A stretch of DNA of 45,802 bases from Acidobacteriota bacterium (lineage in GTDB: Bacteria; Actinomycetota; Actinomycetes; Actinomycetales; Microbacteriaceae): assembly GCA_019351995.1 (NCBI GenBank), contig JABBOD010000002.1:82210-128011 (forward strand), written 5' to 3'. The notes under the pieces are model-generated. The model was not told the origin of the DNA. It saw only the letters and a program-made list of their open reading frames with translations, and made no database searches. Each line of letters begins with the position of its first letter. Position 1 is the first letter of the stretch. The position numbers and the translations under genes are program-made. Below are positions 16,969 through 27,242 of the stretch, piece by piece.

Positions 16969-18089
16969 GACCGGGCGACCCGCGGCACTCGTGGGCCGAC
17001 CCTCGTCACGATCTCGTAGCCGATCGTGTCGGCGGCCGTCGCCCACTGTTCGGCGCTCGGGACTCCGTCTGCCGGGTCGCCCCAGATCACCACTCGGTCG
17101 CCGACAGCCACCTCCCCCTCGCCGACGTCGACCAGGAACTGGTCCATCGCGATGCGGCCCACCACGGGGCACCGCCGCCCGTTGATCGACACCTCGCCGC
17201 GGTTCGAGGCGCCCCGCGGCACCCCGTCGGCGTAGCCGAGCGGGACAAGCGCGAGTGTCGTCTCGCGCGTCGTGCGGTGGATGTAGCCGTACGAGACACC
17301 GGTTCCCGCCGGCACGCGGCGCACGGCGGCGACCTCGGCCTCCAGCTGCATCACCGGGCGCAATCCGAGAGCCGCAGCATCCATCGAGTCAGCGGCCGGA
17401 AGTCCGTAGAGCCCGATGCCGATCCGCACCACGTCGAAGCGGTAGTCCGGCTTTTCGATCGCCGCCTGGGTCGATGCGAGGTGCCGCAGCTCCGGGTCGA
17501 GACCCGCCGCGAGCGCCTCCGCGAGCGCCTGCTCGAACACGCTCTTCTGCCGCGCGTCATCGCTCGGTGAGGTGTTCGAGAGATGGCTGAAGATGCCACG
17601 AACACGGATGCTGCCTGCCGCCTGCAGCGACGCCGCGCGCTCGAAGATCTCCTCGCGCTCGGCGGGCGAGATGCCGTTGCGACTCAGCCCGGAATCCACC
17701 TTCAGCTGCACCGCCGCCGCGCGACCGGAGCCGGACGCCGCCGCAGCGACGCGCTCGAGCTGGTCACGCGAACTCACGCCGATGTCGATCCCGGCATCGA
17801 TCCCTGGCACGAAGTCGGTGGTGGGGCCGTGCAACCACGCCAGGACCGGTGTGCTGATTCCCCGGGTGCGCAGCTCGAGCGCCTCGCTGAGGTCGGCGAC
17901 TCCGAGCCAGTCAACCCCCGCCTCGACGAGCGCCGGGGCGACCACGCGGACCCCGTGCCCATAGGCGTCGGCTTTGACCACGCCCATCACCCGCGCGGGC
18001 GAGACGAGGTCGCGGATCACCCCGAAGTTCGAACCGAGCGCCGCGAGATCGATGTGGGCCGCGCGAAAGTCGGACCCGGTATCCCTCAT
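16965..18089 (-). CDS. alr: Alanine racemase
   Basis: PLP enzyme making D-alanine for peptidoglycan. It has 374 residues from ATG 18089, which overlaps the acpS stop as ATGA; the frame is open further upstream but in the acpS region. The PLP lysine is Lys39 in VMGVVKADAYGHG, and the catalytic tyrosine from the partner subunit is Tyr267 (GTGVSYGYIH). The C-terminal beta domain with PLGYADGVPR and VGRIAMDQFLVD is complete. The position between acpS and tsaE fits a wall/translation housekeeping cluster. Confidence 0.96.
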   Translation of the reverse strand: MRDTGSDFRAAHIDLAALGSNFGVIRDLVSPARVMGVVKADAYGHGVRVVAPALVEAGVDWLGVADLSEALELRTRGISTPVLAWLHGPTTDFVPGIDAGIDIGVSSRDQLERVAAAASGSGRAAAVQLKVDSGLSRNGISPAEREEIFERAASLQAAGSIRVRGIFSHLSNTSPSDDARQKSVFEQALAEALAAGLDPELRHLASTQAAIEKPDYRFDVVRIGIGLYGLPAADSMDAAALGLRPVMQLEAEVAAVRRVPAGTGVSYGYIHRTTRETTLALVPLGYADGVPRGASNRGEVSINGRRCPVVGRIAMDQFLVDVGEGEVAVGDRVVIWGDPADGVPSAEQWATAADTIGYEIVTRVGPRVPRVARS

Positions 18090-18442
18090 GCCGTCTCGCA
18101 GACGACCGAGGCGACCGCGACCCCCGCGTCGTGTGTCATCGAGAGGTGGATCGCGACGATCTTCTTCGCCCTGACGAGCTCGGCGGCTGCGCCCGAGACC
18201 GAGATCGTCGGGGCCCCCCGGCCGTCCTGCACGATCCGCATGTCGTGCCATCGGATCCCGGTCGATTCACCGAGCGCCTTGATGAAGGCCTCCTTGGCGG
18301 CGAACCGCCCGGCGAGCGACCGGGTCGGACGGTCCCGTTCGCTCTCAGCGAACAAGCGCGTGAGCAGGGCCGGCGTGCGGGACAGCGCCCGCTCAAATCT
18401 CGCCAGGTCGACCACGTCGACGCCGATGCCCGCGATTGCCAT
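18086..18442 (-). CDS. acpS: Holo-[acyl-carrier-protein] synthase
   Basis: Transfers 4'-phosphopantetheine from CoA to apo-ACP, activating fatty acid synthesis. 118 residues, starting at ATG 18442 with IAGIGVDVVDLARFERAL, in which Asp9 is a metal ligand. The second conserved block is GRFAAKEAFIKALGE with Glu51. The C-terminal LSMTHDAGVAVASVV is typical. The gap to the glmS stop is 25 nt and its stop overlaps the alr start. The divergent coaA lies just beyond glmS, so a CoA-synthesis enzyme and a CoA-using enzyme are near neighbours. Confidence 0.95.
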   Translation of the reverse strand: MAIAGIGVDVVDLARFERALSRTPALLTRLFAESERDRPTRSLAGRFAAKEAFIKALGESTGIRWHDMRIVQDGRGAPTISVSGAAAELVRAKKIVAIHLSMTHDAGVAVASVVCETA

Positions 18443-18467
18443 GCCGTGGTTCCCCGCTCCCACGCGG

Positions 18468-20318
18468 CTATTCGACCGTGACCGACTTCGCCAGGTTACG
18501 CGGCTGATCCACGTCGAGGCCCTTCGCGGTCGCCAGCTCCATCCCGAAGATGTGCAACGGGACAACAGCGAGCAACGGCTCGAACAGAGGGGCGGCGAAC
18601 GGGATGCGAATCACCTCGTCGGCAAAGGGGACCACCGCAACATCCCCGATCTCCGCGATGGCGATGACCCGCGCACCGCGGGCACGGATCTCCTGGATGT
18701 TCGACACCACTTTCGGGTGAAGCGACGACGGATCGCGCGGGCTCGGTACCACGACGAAGACGATCTGACCCGGTTCGATGAGCGCGATGGGGCCGTGCTT
18801 GAGCTCACCCGCAGCGAACCCCTCCGCGTGGATGTACGCGAGCTCCTTGAGCTTGAGCGCCCCTTCGAGTGCCACCGGGTAGCCGACGTGACGGCCGAGG
18901 AACAGGACCGACTGGGTGTCACCCATCCAGTGCGCCAGTTGCGCGATGTGCTCGGAGGCGCCCTCGATGATCTGCTCGATCTTGTCCGGCACGTTCTGCA
19001 GCTCCTCGAGCTGAGCGGCGACCGCGGCACCGTCAAGCGTCCCGCGACGCTGGGCGAGATGGAGCCCGAGAAGGTAGAGCGCGGTGACCTGCGCCACGAA
19101 GGCTTTCGTGGACGCGACGGCCACCTCGGGGCCCGCGTGGGTGTAGAGCACCGCATCCGACTCGCGCGGGATCGTCGAGCCCTGGGTGTTGCAGATCGAC
19201 AGCGTTCGAGCACCCTGCTGCGCGGCGTACTTGACCGCCATGAGGGTGTCCATCGTCTCCCCGGACTGACTCACCGAGACCACCAGGGTGCGGGCGTCGA
19301 GGACCGGGTCACGGTAGCGGAACTCGTGCGAGAGCTCCACCTCCACCGGGATCCGAGCCCAGGTCTCGATCGCGTACTTGCCGAGCATGCCGGCGTAGGC
19401 CGCGGTGCCGCAGCCGAGCACGATGACGCGGTTGATCTCGCCGAGCACCTCATGGAGCGAGTCCAACTCGCTCAGCGTCACGACACCGTCGTGGTGACGG
19501 CCCAGAAGAGTCTTGGCCACCGCTTCCGGCTCTTCGCTGATCTCCTTCTTCATGAACGACGGCCAGCCGCCCTTCTCGGCCGCCGAGGCATCCCACTCCA
19601 CCTCGAAGGCCTTCGGGGTGACCGGGACGCCCGCGAAATCGATGACCTCGACGGAGTCCGGGCGGATGGTCACGATCTGGTCCTGGCCGATCTCGAGGGC
19701 GTGCCGAGTGTGTGCGACGAACGCCGCAACATCCGAGCCCAAGAAGTTCTCGCCCTCACCGAGACCGATCACCAGCGGCGAGTTGCGACGAGCGCCGACC
19801 ACCACTCCGGGGACATCCTCGTGCATGGCGAGAAGGGTGAATGCGCCCTCCAGCCTGGCGACCACACGACGCATCGCCTCGGTCAGGTCACCGGTCTGGC
19901 GAAAAGCCGCGCCGACCAGAAGCGCGGCGACTTCACTGTCGGTTTCGCTCGTGAAGACCCCACCGGCATCCAGCACCTCACGTTTGAGCTCGGCGAAGTT
20001 TTCGATGATCCCGTTATGGATGAGCGCCAGCTTGCCGTCGTCGCCCAGGTGCGGATGCGCGTTGGCGTCGGTCGGACCACCGTGGGTCGCCCACCGTGAG
20101 TGGCCGATGCCGGTGTGACCGTCTCCCAGGCCGGATGCTGCCAAGTCCTCCACCAGCACGCCGAGCTTGCCCGCCCGCTTGCGGGTCCCCAGCCGCCCCC
20201 CGTCATCGATGACGGCGATGCCTGCGGAGTCGTACCCCCGGTACTCCAGCCGCTTGAGCCCCCCCAGCAGCACCTCGACGCTGCTGCCCGGTCCGACGTA
20301 TCCGACAATGCCACACAT
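18468..20318 (-). CDS. glmS: Glutamine-fructose-6-phosphate aminotransferase (isomerising)
   Basis: Makes glucosamine-6-phosphate, the entry to UDP-GlcNAc and the wall. 616 residues from ATG 20318 with N-terminus [13 protein letters not shown], where Cys2 is the glutaminase nucleophile. The two SIS domains show [21 protein letters not shown] and the C-terminal tail [13 protein letters not shown]. The frame is open upstream of ATG 20318, but that part overlaps the divergent coaA and lacks homology. The 79-nt divergent gap is too short for a glmS ribozyme. glmM for the next step is in the same window at 21.8-23.2 kb. Confidence 0.97.
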   Translation of the reverse strand: MCGIVGYVGPGSSVEVLLGGLKRLEYRGYDSAGIAVIDDGGRLGTRKRAGKLGVLVEDLAASGLGDGHTGIGHSRWATHGGPTDANAHPHLGDDGKLALIHNGIIENFAELKREVLDAGGVFTSETDSEVAALLVGAAFRQTGDLTEAMRRVVARLEGAFTLLAMHEDVPGVVVGARRNSPLVIGLGEGENFLGSDVAAFVAHTRHALEIGQDQIVTIRPDSVEVIDFAGVPVTPKAFEVEWDASAAEKGGWPSFMKKEISEEPEAVAKTLLGRHHDGVVTLSELDSLHEVLGEINRVIVLGCGTAAYAGMLGKYAIETWARIPVEVELSHEFRYRDPVLDARTLVVSVSQSGETMDTLMAVKYAAQQGARTLSICNTQGSTIPRESDAVLYTHAGPEVAVASTKAFVAQVTALYLLGLHLAQRRGTLDGAAVAAQLEELQNVPDKIEQIIEGASEHIAQLAHWMGDTQSVLFLGRHVGYPVALEGALKLKELAYIHAEGFAAGELKHGPIALIEPGQIVFVVVPSPRDPSSLHPKVVSNIQEIRARGARVIAIAEIGDVAVVPFADEVIRIPFAAPLFEPLLAVVPLHIFGMELATAKGLDVDQPRNLAKSVTVE

Positions 20319-20397
20319 GCCGCCGAGTCTACTTTCCCCACTGCTGTGCAGCACGCTCCGCGCTCCGCGCTGCATGGCAGCCCGTACCATGGGGGTG

Positions 20398-21339
20398 ATG
20401 AGCGACCTCGGCACGAACGGCGGAGAGACTCCGTTCCTCGAGATCGATCGTGCGGATTGGGCCGCTCTGGCCCCGAGTGTGCCGCAGCCCCTCACCGAGA
20501 CCGAGATCGTGCGGCTGCGTGGGCTCGGTGACATCCTCGATTTGCACGAGGTCGCCGACGTCTACGTGCCGCTGAGCCGACTGCTCAACCTCTATGCGGC
20601 GGGTACACGTGCCACCGCCGAGGCGACAAACGGGTTCCTCCGGCAGGGAACCCAGAGGACACCGTTCGTCATCGGAGTCGCCGGGTCGGTCGCGGTGGGC
20701 AAGTCGACCATCGCACGTCTGCTGCGGGCGCTGCTGAGCCGGTGGGAGGACACACCGCGCGTTGAGCTGGTCACGACCGACGGCTTCCTCTTTCCCAACG
20801 CCGAACTCGAGCGGCGCGGACTCATGCAGCGCAAAGGCTTCCCGGAGAGCTACGACCAGCGCGCGCTGCTCCGCTTCGTCAGCAGAATCAAGAGCGGGGC
20901 GCCGGAGGTCCGCGCTCCGTTTTATTCGCATCTGAGCTACGACATCGTGCCGAGGACCGAGATCGTGGTGCATCAGCCCGACATTCTGATCGTCGAAGGC
21001 CTCAACGTGCTCCAGCCCCCGACGACCGGCCGGCTCGCGGTCAGCGACTTGTTCGACTTCAGCGTGTACGTGGATGCCCGCACCGCCGATATCGAGAAAT
21101 GGTACGTCGAGCGCTTCCTGCGCCTCCAGCGCGGCGCCTTCACCGACCCGAAGTCCTACTTCCACCGCTACGCGGAGTTGGACGAAGCGGGATCCATCGC
21201 GCGTGCGCACTCGATTTGGCACACCATCAACGGCCCCAATCTGGAGCAGAACGTGCTGCCGACCAGGGCGCGCGCCTCGCTCGTACTGCGCAAAGATGCC
21301 GATCACGCGGTGTCGAAGGTGCTGCTCCGGAAGCTATAG
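20398..21339 (+). CDS. coaA: Type I pantothenate kinase
   Basis: Phosphorylates pantothenate, the first step of CoA synthesis. 313 residues from ATG 20398; GTG 20395 immediately before it is an alternative start. Walker A is [11 protein letters not shown] (93-103), followed by [13 protein letters not shown] and [13 protein letters not shown], all typical of CoaA. TACCAT about 10 nt upstream could be the -10 of a leaderless transcript, since no good Shine-Dalgarno is seen. The 3' end overlaps the convergent nitroreductase gene by 6 nt. Confidence 0.95.
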   Translation: MSDLGTNGGETPFLEIDRADWAALAPSVPQPLTETEIVRLRGLGDILDLHEVADVYVPLSRLLNLYAAGTRATAEATNGFLRQGTQRTPFVIGVAGSVAVGKSTIARLLRALLSRWEDTPRVELVTTDGFLFPNAELERRGLMQRKGFPESYDQRALLRFVSRIKSGAPEVRAPFYSHLSYDIVPRTEIVVHQPDILIVEGLNVLQPPTTGRLAVSDLFDFSVYVDARTADIEKWYVERFLRLQRGAFTDPKSYFHRYAELDEAGSIARAHSIWHTINGPNLEQNVLPTRARASLVLRKDADHAVSKVLLRKL

Positions 21340-21777
21340 CTCCGGCGCGCGGTGCAGCACGAGGACGGGAATCTCGCGATCGGTCTTCATCTGGTACTCG
21401 GCGTAAGGCGGATAGGCCGCCACCGCACGCTCCCACCAGACGGCCTTCTCCTCGCCCGTGACCTCACGGGCGAGATAGTCGTGCTTTTCCGTCTTGTCCT
21501 GCAGCTCGACATGCGGGTTCTTCAGAAGATTCCAATACCAGACCGGATGCTTCGGGGCCCCACCCAGCGAGGCGACGACGGCGTACTCGCCGTCGTGCTC
21601 GACACGCATGAGCGAGGTCTTGCGCAGCATCCCGGACTTCGCGCCCACCGAGGTGAGCACGATGATCGGCATTCCGCGGAGTTCACCCGCCTCGGCACCG
21701 CCACTCGCCTCGAATGTCTCGGCCTGCTCGCGAGCCCAGGCTGCGGTGGACGGAGCGTACTCTCCCTGCAATGGCAT
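21334..21777 (-). CDS. Deazaflavin-dependent nitroreductase family protein (Ddn-like)
   Basis: A 147-residue split-barrel protein of the family containing the F420-dependent nitroreductase Ddn. Typical blocks are [20 protein letters not shown] (about 35-54), the loop expected to bind the cofactor phosphate, then [20 protein letters not shown] and [17 protein letters not shown]. It may use F420 or a flavin; that is known of the family and not shown here. The gene lies 28 nt downstream of glmM on the same strand and may be the last gene of rplM-rpsI-glmM. Confidence 0.85.
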   Translation of the reverse strand: MPLQGEYAPSTAAWAREQAETFEASGGAEAGELRGMPIIVLTSVGAKSGMLRKTSLMRVEHDGEYAVVASLGGAPKHPVWYWNLLKNPHVELQDKTEKHDYLAREVTGEEKAVWWERAVAAYPPYAEYQMKTDREIPVLVLHRAPEL

Positions 21778-21805
21778 GGTGCCAGTGTCTCACTCTCCGG
21801 AGGAC

Positions 21806-23176
21806 TCAGCGGGCGACAGCGAGCCGATTCCGCACGACGTCCGCCAGCTCCGCCGCGATACTCTCCGCGGCCGCCTGGTCGGAAGCCTCCACCATGACGC
21901 GCACGAGCGGCTCGGTCCCGGAGGGTCGCAGCAGCACCCGGCCGGTGTCACCCAGCCGCTGCTCGGCAGCGCGGACCGCATCCGCAACCCCGGCATCGGA
22001 ACCGAGCGCGTGCTGATCGACGTCCCGGACGTTGACGAGCACCTGCGGGTAGACCCTCATGACGGTCGCGAGCTCGGCGACCGTCTTGCCGGTACGGACC
22101 ATCTCTGCCGCGATCTGCAAGCCCGTCAGGATGCCGTCGCCGGTCGTCGCGTTCTCACGGAAAATAATGTGCCCGGACTGCTCACCACCGAGGGTGAGGC
22201 GTTGCCCATCGAGCTCCTCCAACACGTAACGGTCGCCGACGCTCGTCTGGATGAGTCGGATGCCGTGCTCCTGCATCGCGATCTTGAGCCCGAGATTGCT
22301 CATGACCGTGGCCACCAGGGTGTCCTTCGCCAGCAGGCCGCGCTGCTTGAGCGACACCGCCAGGATCGCCATCATCTGGTCGCCATCGATGACGTTGCCG
22401 TCGGCATCCACCGCGAGGCAGCGGTCGGCGTCGCCGTCGTGGGCGATCCCGAGGTCTGCTCGCTGCGCGAGCACCTCCGCGCGGAGGGCGTCGAGGTGAG
22501 TCGATCCGACGCCATCGTTGATGTTCAGGCCGTCGGGACTGGCACCGATCACCGTGACCTTCGCCCCGGCGAGCGCGAACACTTCGGGGGACACGCCCGC
22601 TGCGGCACCGTGCGCGGCGTCGATCACGACATGCAGCCCGTCGAGGCGCACATCCAGTGTCGAGATGAGGTGCACGACGTAGCGGTCTTCCGCATCCGCG
22701 AAACGACTGATACGTCCGACTCCGCCGCCTGTCGGTGTCATCTTCGGCTGACCAAGGGCGGCCTCGATCCGATCCTCGACCTCATCCGGAAGCTTCGTGC
22801 CTCCGATGGCGAAGAACTTGATCCCGTTGTCGGCCGCCGGGTTATGCGAGGCAGAGACCATCACGCCGAAGTCGGCCTCGATATCCGCCACCAGAAAGGC
22901 GGCAGCAGGGGTCGGGATAACCCCCGCATCGAGCACGTCGATTCCCGAGCTGGCGAGACCCGCCGCGACAGCGGCCGCGATGAACTCGCCGGAGACGCGC
23001 GGATCCCGGGCCAGGACGGCGCGCGGACGTTTGCCCTGAACACGCAGTTCGTCGGCGTGACGACCGCGCGTCAACACGAAGGCAGCGGCCTGCGCGAGAC
23101 CGAGGGCGAGGTCAGCGGTGATCAGCTCACCGTTGGCCAGCCCACGGACTCCGTCGGTCCCGAAGAGACGAGGCAT
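21806..23176 (-). CDS. glmM: Phosphoglucosamine mutase
   Basis: Converts glucosamine-6-phosphate to glucosamine-1-phosphate. 456 residues; the N-terminus is [15 protein letters not shown]. The phosphoserine loop is [14 protein letters not shown] with the expected active serine at 110. The metal loop DGDADRC and the sugar-binding GGEQSGH are present, as is the C-terminal phosphate loop [15 protein letters not shown]. It starts 24 nt after rpsI, a linkage common in Actinomycetota and Firmicutes, and supplies the product made from GlmS (18.5-20.3 kb). Confidence 0.97.
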   Translation of the reverse strand: MPRLFGTDGVRGLANGELITADLALGLAQAAAFVLTRGRHADELRVQGKRPRAVLARDPRVSGEFIAAAVAAGLASSGIDVLDAGVIPTPAAAFLVADIEADFGVMVSASHNPAADNGIKFFAIGGTKLPDEVEDRIEAALGQPKMTPTGGGVGRISRFADAEDRYVVHLISTLDVRLDGLHVVIDAAHGAAAGVSPEVFALAGAKVTVIGASPDGLNINDGVGSTHLDALRAEVLAQRADLGIAHDGDADRCLAVDADGNVIDGDQMMAILAVSLKQRGLLAKDTLVATVMSNLGLKIAMQEHGIRLIQTSVGDRYVLEELDGQRLTLGGEQSGHIIFRENATTGDGILTGLQIAAEMVRTGKTVAELATVMRVYPQVLVNVRDVDQHALGSDAGVADAVRAAEQRLGDTGRVLLRPSGTEPLVRVMVEASDQAAAESIAAELADVVRNRLAVAR

Positions 23177-23200
23177 GTTGCGGCAGCTAAGCCGGAGAAC

Positions 23201-23689
23201 CTAGCGCTTCGAGAACTGCGAGGCCTTGCGAGCCTTCTTCAGACCGGCCTTCTTCCGCTCGATGACGCGAGCGTCACGAGTGAGGAAGCCGGCCTTCTTG
23301 AGGGCCGGTCGGTTGTTCTCGCGGTCGATCTCGTTCAGAGAACGTGCAATCGCGAGACGCAGGGCACCGGCTTGACCGGAGGGGCCGCCGCCCGTGATCT
23401 TGGCGATGACGTCGTAGCTGCTCAGGAGGTCGAGCACCTTGAACGGGTCGTTGATGAGCTGCTGGTGGAGCTTGTTGGGGAAGTAATCCTCGAGGGTGCG
23501 ACCGTTGACCAGGAAGGTGCCGGTGCCCGGTGTGAGGCGCGCTCGGGCAATCGCCTCCTTGCGACGTCCGACGGCCGAGCCGCCGACGCTGAGCACCGGG
23601 CGCGGCGCCTTGGGGGCGTCCTCGGCCGGGGTTTCGGTCGTGAAGCTCTGGACGAGCTCCTCGGGGAGGGCTTCTTCGATCTTCGCCAT
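23201..23689 (-). CDS. rpsI: Small ribosomal subunit protein uS9
   Basis: 30S protein whose C-terminal tail reaches the P-site tRNA anticodon loop. 162 residues against about 130 for the core: an N-terminal extension of about 35 residues is acidic and Thr/Pro-rich ([20 protein letters not shown]). The core follows ([18 protein letters not shown]), and the functional tail ends in RKASQFSKR. It is 45 nt downstream of rplM, a universal pair. Confidence 0.97.
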   Translation of the reverse strand: MAKIEEALPEELVQSFTTETPAEDAPKAPRPVLSVGGSAVGRRKEAIARARLTPGTGTFLVNGRTLEDYFPNKLHQQLINDPFKVLDLLSSYDVIAKITGGGPSGQAGALRLAIARSLNEIDRENNRPALKKAGFLTRDARVIERKKAGLKKARKASQFSKR

Positions 23690-23734
23690 CTGTTTTCTGT
23701 CCTTGGAAATCTTGGTTCGCGGGTGGGCGGCGCG

Positions 23735-24181
23735 CTACTGCGCGACCTGGCCCAGGGTGTAGGTCGTCGGCTGCTGCGCGGAGTGCGGGTGCTCGGCACC
23801 CGCATACACCTTCAGCTTCTTGATCTGGGCGCGACCGAGCGAGTTCTTGGGCAGCATGCCGCGCACGGCCTTCTCGACGGCGCGCGTCGGGTGCTTCTCG
23901 AGCATCTCGATGTAGGTCTCGGAGGAGAGGCCACCCGGGTAGCCGGAGTGGCGGTACGCCAGCTTCTTCTCGAGCTTCGCGCCGGTGAGGGCGATCTTCT
24001 CGGCGTTGACGATGATCACGAAGTCACCCATGTCCATGTGCGGAGCGAAGGTGGGCTTGTGCTTACCGCGGAGAATCGCCGCGGTGTGGCTGGCGAGGCG
24101 GCCGAGGACGACGTCGGTGGCGTCGATGACGATCCACTCCCGCTTGATGTCCGCCGGCTTGGGGCTGAACGTGCGCGTCAC
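23735..24181 (-). CDS. rplM: Large ribosomal subunit protein uL13
   Basis: Early-assembly 50S protein. 148 residues from GTG 24181, which gives the usual N-terminus [15 protein letters not shown]; the frame is open upstream without homology. Family segments are [32 protein letters not shown] and [13 protein letters not shown] 144-nt gap separates it from truA, so a promoter probably lies there, although I could not name one with confidence. Confidence 0.97.
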   Translation of the reverse strand: MTRTFSPKPADIKREWIVIDATDVVLGRLASHTAAILRGKHKPTFAPHMDMGDFVIIVNAEKIALTGAKLEKKLAYRHSGYPGGLSSETYIEMLEKHPTRAVEKAVRGMLPKNSLGRAQIKKLKVYAGAEHPHSAQQPTTYTLGQVAQ

Positions 24182-24325
24182 GGAATGACTGCTTTCTGGT
24201 CGAGGTGTTCGTGAATCCCACTCCGGTGTGCGTTCGCGGCCGACCCGAGCGTGAGCTTCGGAACAGAGCGAACCCGACGGTGGAGGGCTCAACGTGCCCC
24301 CGGAATCGAAGGCAACCTTGTCAGA

Positions 24326-25237
24326 CTAGTCGATCGGATCGTCCCGGTCAAAAGCGCTCCGCTTCGCCCGCGTCTGGAGAGCACGGATGCCCATCTCGTC
24401 ATCCGTGGGGTACCCCACTTCGACGAGGGTGAGGCCGCGAGCCGGCATGACGATGAACTCGGACCCTCGGGTCACCTCATCACGGATTCCCGCCACGCGA
24501 GCCGCTGGCAGACGCGCCTCGCCGACGGCGACGCAGGCACCGACCAATGCGCGCACCATGCTGTGGCAGAAGGCATCCGCTCGCACGCGAGCCACCAGCA
24601 CACCGTCGCCGTCACGGCTCCAGCCGAACTCCTGCAGGGTGCGGACGGTTGTGGCTCCGGCGCGCGGCCGACAGTACGCCGCAAAATCGTGAAGGCCGAG
24701 GAGCGAGCGGGCGGCGGCATCCATCGCCTCGAGGTCCAGTTCGGCCGGATGCCACAGGGTGTGCGAGCGCCGGCGCGGGTCGCGCAGCCCGAGCGTGTCA
24801 GCGATGCGGTACTCGTACACGCGGTGGAGAGCGGAGAATCGGGCATCGAAGCCGACGGGTGCGCGGGTGGCACGGGTGACGACCACATCCGATTTAAGCC
24901 CTGCGATTCCGTTCAGGCGTCGCGCCAGCGCCTGCGCCCCGGTCGATTTCGGGGCAGACCCTCCCCGGTGGGGTCGGTCGAGACTGGCCAGTTGCCGCGG
25001 TGTCAGGTCGAGGTGAGCGACCTGACCCAGCGCGTGCACGCCGACGTCCGTGCGACCCGCGACCGTCAACGTCGGCGACGGGCCGTGCTTGTGCAAAACC
25101 GTGTGAAGAGCGATTTCGAGCTCCCCCTGCACGGTGCGCAGTCCCGGCTGCTTCGCCCAGCCGGAGAACTCGGTGCCGTCGTATGCGAGGTCGAGCCGGA
25201 GACGGACGGCGACTTCACCCTCGTTCGCGTCACCCAC
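24326..25237 (-). CDS. truA: tRNA pseudouridine synthase A
   Basis: Makes pseudouridine at tRNA positions 38-40. 303 residues; the catalytic aspartate is Asp64 in AGRTDVGVHALGQVAH. RVYEYRI, HDFAAYCRPRA and FCHSMVRALVG are all canonical. An insertion of about 25 residues after LDLTPRQLAS (RPHRGGSAPKSTGAQAL) looks like the variable loop seen in actinobacterial TruA. It lies downstream of rplQ across a 104-nt gap with a strong hairpin, so it is probably transcribed mostly from its own promoter or by read-through. Confidence 0.95.
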   Translation of the reverse strand: MGDANEGEVAVRLRLDLAYDGTEFSGWAKQPGLRTVQGELEIALHTVLHKHGPSPTLTVAGRTDVGVHALGQVAHLDLTPRQLASLDRPHRGGSAPKSTGAQALARRLNGIAGLKSDVVVTRATRAPVGFDARFSALHRVYEYRIADTLGLRDPRRRSHTLWHPAELDLEAMDAAARSLLGLHDFAAYCRPRAGATTVRTLQEFGWSRDGDGVLVARVRADAFCHSMVRALVGACVAVGEARLPAARVAGIRDEVTRGSEFIVMPARGLTLVEVGYPTDDEMGIRALQTRAKRSAFDRDDPID

Positions 25238-25291
25238 ACCCGCGAGTCTAGAGCGGCGACTCGGGCCGGACTGCTCGCGTGGCGCACCAAC

Positions 25292-25330
25292 GACGAAACG
25301 GGCCCGGCGCGATGGCCGGACCCGTTCGTC
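25292..25330 (-). terminator. Terminator at the end of the alpha operon
   Basis: Arms 25292-25308 and 25315-25330 pair over about 16 positions with one unpaired A and one C/A mismatch, around a 6-nt loop. It lies 12 nt beyond the rplQ stop. On the minus strand the descending arm ends GTTTCGTC. Confidence 0.75.
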
Positions 25331-25341
25331 TGCAGTGTGAG

Positions 25342-25992
25342 CTACGCCTTCGCGCCGGCCTCGGGCTCTGCGGGAGCGTCAGCCTCCACGCCCTCCGACT
25401 CTGCGGTCGCCGCATCGGCGCTCGCCTCGGCGGCCTCGACCGTCGCCGCGTCATCCGCGCTGTCGGTTCCGGTCTCGGCGACGATCTCCTCGTCGTTCTG
25501 GGCGATCGCAGCCTCGTCGGCCGCGGTCTCATCGACCTCGATCTCGTCGGCGGGGGCATCCGCGAACTTCCCGGCCACCGGTGCGACGTTGGCACGAGCT
25601 GCCGACTTCTTCGAGCTGGCCGGCTTCTTGCTCACGGGCTCGAGGACGAGCTCGATTACGGCCATGGGGGCGTTGTCACCCTTGCGGTAGCCGGTCTTGA
25701 TGATGCGGGTGTACCCGCCCTCGCGCTCGGCCATTTGCGGCGCGATCTCGGTGAAGAGCTCGTGCACCACACCCTTGTCCGCAATGGTGGCCAGCACGCG
25801 GCGACGCGCGTGCAGGTCGCCGCGCTTGGCGAAGGTGATGAGGCGCTCCGCCAGGGGACGCAGGCGCTTGGCCTTCGTCTCCGTGGTCTGGATGCTCTTG
25901 TGGGTGAAGAGGGCGGCCGCGAGGTTCGCAAGCAGCAGGCGCTCGTGGGCCGGACCGCCGCCGAGGCGCGGACCCTTGGTGGGCTGAGGCAT
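25342..25992 (-). CDS. rplQ: Large ribosomal subunit protein bL17 with long acidic tail
   Basis: 50S protein near the exit tunnel. Residues 1-120 form the usual bL17 ([41 protein letters not shown]). After VIELVLEPV comes a tail of about 96 residues that bL17 normally lacks: first a basic stretch ([13 protein letters not shown]), then from about 144 to 213 an Asp/Glu/Ala-rich run with few positive charges. No stop or frameshift explains it, and the codon use stays GC-rich. The gene follows rpoA by 52 nt. Confidence 0.96.
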   Translation of the reverse strand: MPQPTKGPRLGGGPAHERLLLANLAAALFTHKSIQTTETKAKRLRPLAERLITFAKRGDLHARRRVLATIADKGVVHELFTEIAPQMAEREGGYTRIIKTGYRKGDNAPMAVIELVLEPVSKKPASSKKSAARANVAPVAGKFADAPADEIEVDETAADEAAIAQNDEEIVAETGTDSADDAATVEAAEASADAATAESEGVEADAPAEPEAGAKA

Positions 25993-26044
25993 TGTCCTAG
26001 TTCTCCGTTGTTGTGAGTCTCGTCAGGTCGCGGAAGCCGCAGCC

Positions 26045-27037
26045 TTAGATGCTCTCGTCGTCGTCGTATCCGCCGTAGAAGTGCGCCCCGTCGAAACCGG
26101 GGACGCCGTCCTTGAGCGAAAGGCCGAGCTCGACGAGCTTGTCCTTCACCTCGTCCACCGACTTCTGACCGAAGTTACGGATGTTCATGAGCTGCGTCTC
26201 CGAGAGACCGACAAGCTCGCTGACCGTGTTGATGCCCTCGCGCTTGAGACAGTTGTAGCTGCGCACGGACAGGTCGAGATCCTCGATCGGCATGCTCAGT
26301 TCGCTGGACAGCACGGCATCGACCGGGGCCGGCCCGATCTCGATGCCCTCGGCAGCCGAGTTCAGCTCGCGGGCGAGACCGAACAGTTCCACCAGGGTGC
26401 GGCCGGCCGAGGCGATCGCGTCGCGCGGGGTGATCGCCGACTTGGTCTCGACATCCACGACCAGGCGGTCGAAGTCGGTGCGCTCACCGGCACGAGTCGC
26501 CTCGACGCGGTAGGTCACCTTCAGCACGGGCGAGTAGATCGAGTCGATCGGGATCTGGCCCGCTTCGCTGAACTCGCTGCGGTTCTGGGTCGCCGACACG
26601 TAGCCACGACCGCGTTCGATCGTCAGCTCCAACTCGAACTTCGCCTTCTCGTTGAGCGTGGCGATGACCAGTTCCGGGTTGTGGATTTCGACACCGGCAG
26701 GAGCGGAGATGTCGGCAGCCGTGACCTGACCAGCGCCCTGCTTGCGCAGGTACGCCGTGATCGGCTCGTCGTGCTCGCTCGAGACGGTGAGACCCTTGAT
26801 ATTGAGGACGATCTCGACGACGTCTTCCTTCACCCCGGGGATCGTGTCGAACTCGTGCTGGATGCCATCGATGCGGATGCTGGTGACTGCGGCGCCCGGA
26901 ATGGACGACAGCAGCGTGCGGCGCAGGGAGTTACCGAGGGTGTAGCCGAAACCGGGTTCCAGCGGTTCGATGACGAAACGCGAGCGGAACTCGGAGATGC
27001 TCTCCTCGGAGAGGGTGGGTCGCTGTGCGATAAGCAC
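26045..27037 (-). CDS. rpoA: RNA polymerase alpha subunit
   Basis: Scaffold for RNA polymerase assembly. 330 residues from GTG 27037, giving [29 protein letters not shown] lies upstream. The N-terminal dimerisation domain has [20 protein letters not shown]. The C-terminal domain contains the promoter and activator contact helices ([31 protein letters not shown]). The terminal stretch ([12 protein letters not shown]) is acidic. A 205-nt gap with a GC-rich hairpin separates it from rpsK. Confidence 0.98.
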   Translation of the reverse strand: MLIAQRPTLSEESISEFRSRFVIEPLEPGFGYTLGNSLRRTLLSSIPGAAVTSIRIDGIQHEFDTIPGVKEDVVEIVLNIKGLTVSSEHDEPITAYLRKQGAGQVTAADISAPAGVEIHNPELVIATLNEKAKFELELTIERGRGYVSATQNRSEFSEAGQIPIDSIYSPVLKVTYRVEATRAGERTDFDRLVVDVETKSAITPRDAIASAGRTLVELFGLARELNSAAEGIEIGPAPVDAVLSSELSMPIEDLDLSVRSYNCLKREGINTVSELVGLSETQLMNIRNFGQKSVDEVKDKLVELGLSLKDGVPGFDGAHFYGGYDDDESI

Positions 27038-27173
27038 GGATATTTTCCTTTCGGCGACGTGTCCGCCATATGACACTCACGAAATATCAGCGGGTGGCTG
27101 GTCCGCCGGTTGTGTTTGAGTTATGAAATTCTTGATTCGTGTTCTTCGGCGCATCGCACAGCGACGGCCGGGA

Positions 27174-27203
27174 GGATTGCGGCGCACGCGCGCGCCGCAA
27201 TCC
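27174..27203. other. Perfect hairpin between rpsK and rpoA
   Basis: GGATTGCGGCGC (27174-27185) pairs perfectly over 12 bp with 27192-27203 around a 6-nt loop. It sits inside the 205-nt rpsK-rpoA gap and has no T-run, so attenuation or mRNA processing is as likely as termination. The gap is where rpsD lies in many other actinobacteria. Confidence 0.6.
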
Positions 27204-27242
27204 GTGCTTTCCCCTGAACCGCGTCAGAGGAAAGCCACAAGT

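Noticed and set aside
17583..20099. An 838-codon plus-strand open frame opposite alr, acpS and glmS
   Set aside because: It is antisense to three well-supported genes, has no domain pattern, and is a typical by-product of high third-position GC.
20319..20397. glmS ribozyme upstream of glmS
   Set aside because: The divergent gap is only 79 nt and shared with the coaA promoter, too short for the ribozyme, which is also mainly found in Firmicutes.
21494..24214. A 906-codon plus-strand open frame opposite glmM, rpsI and rplM
   Set aside because: Compositionally Arg/Asp/Gly/Leu shadow of conserved minus-strand genes, with no recognisable motif or ribosome binding site.
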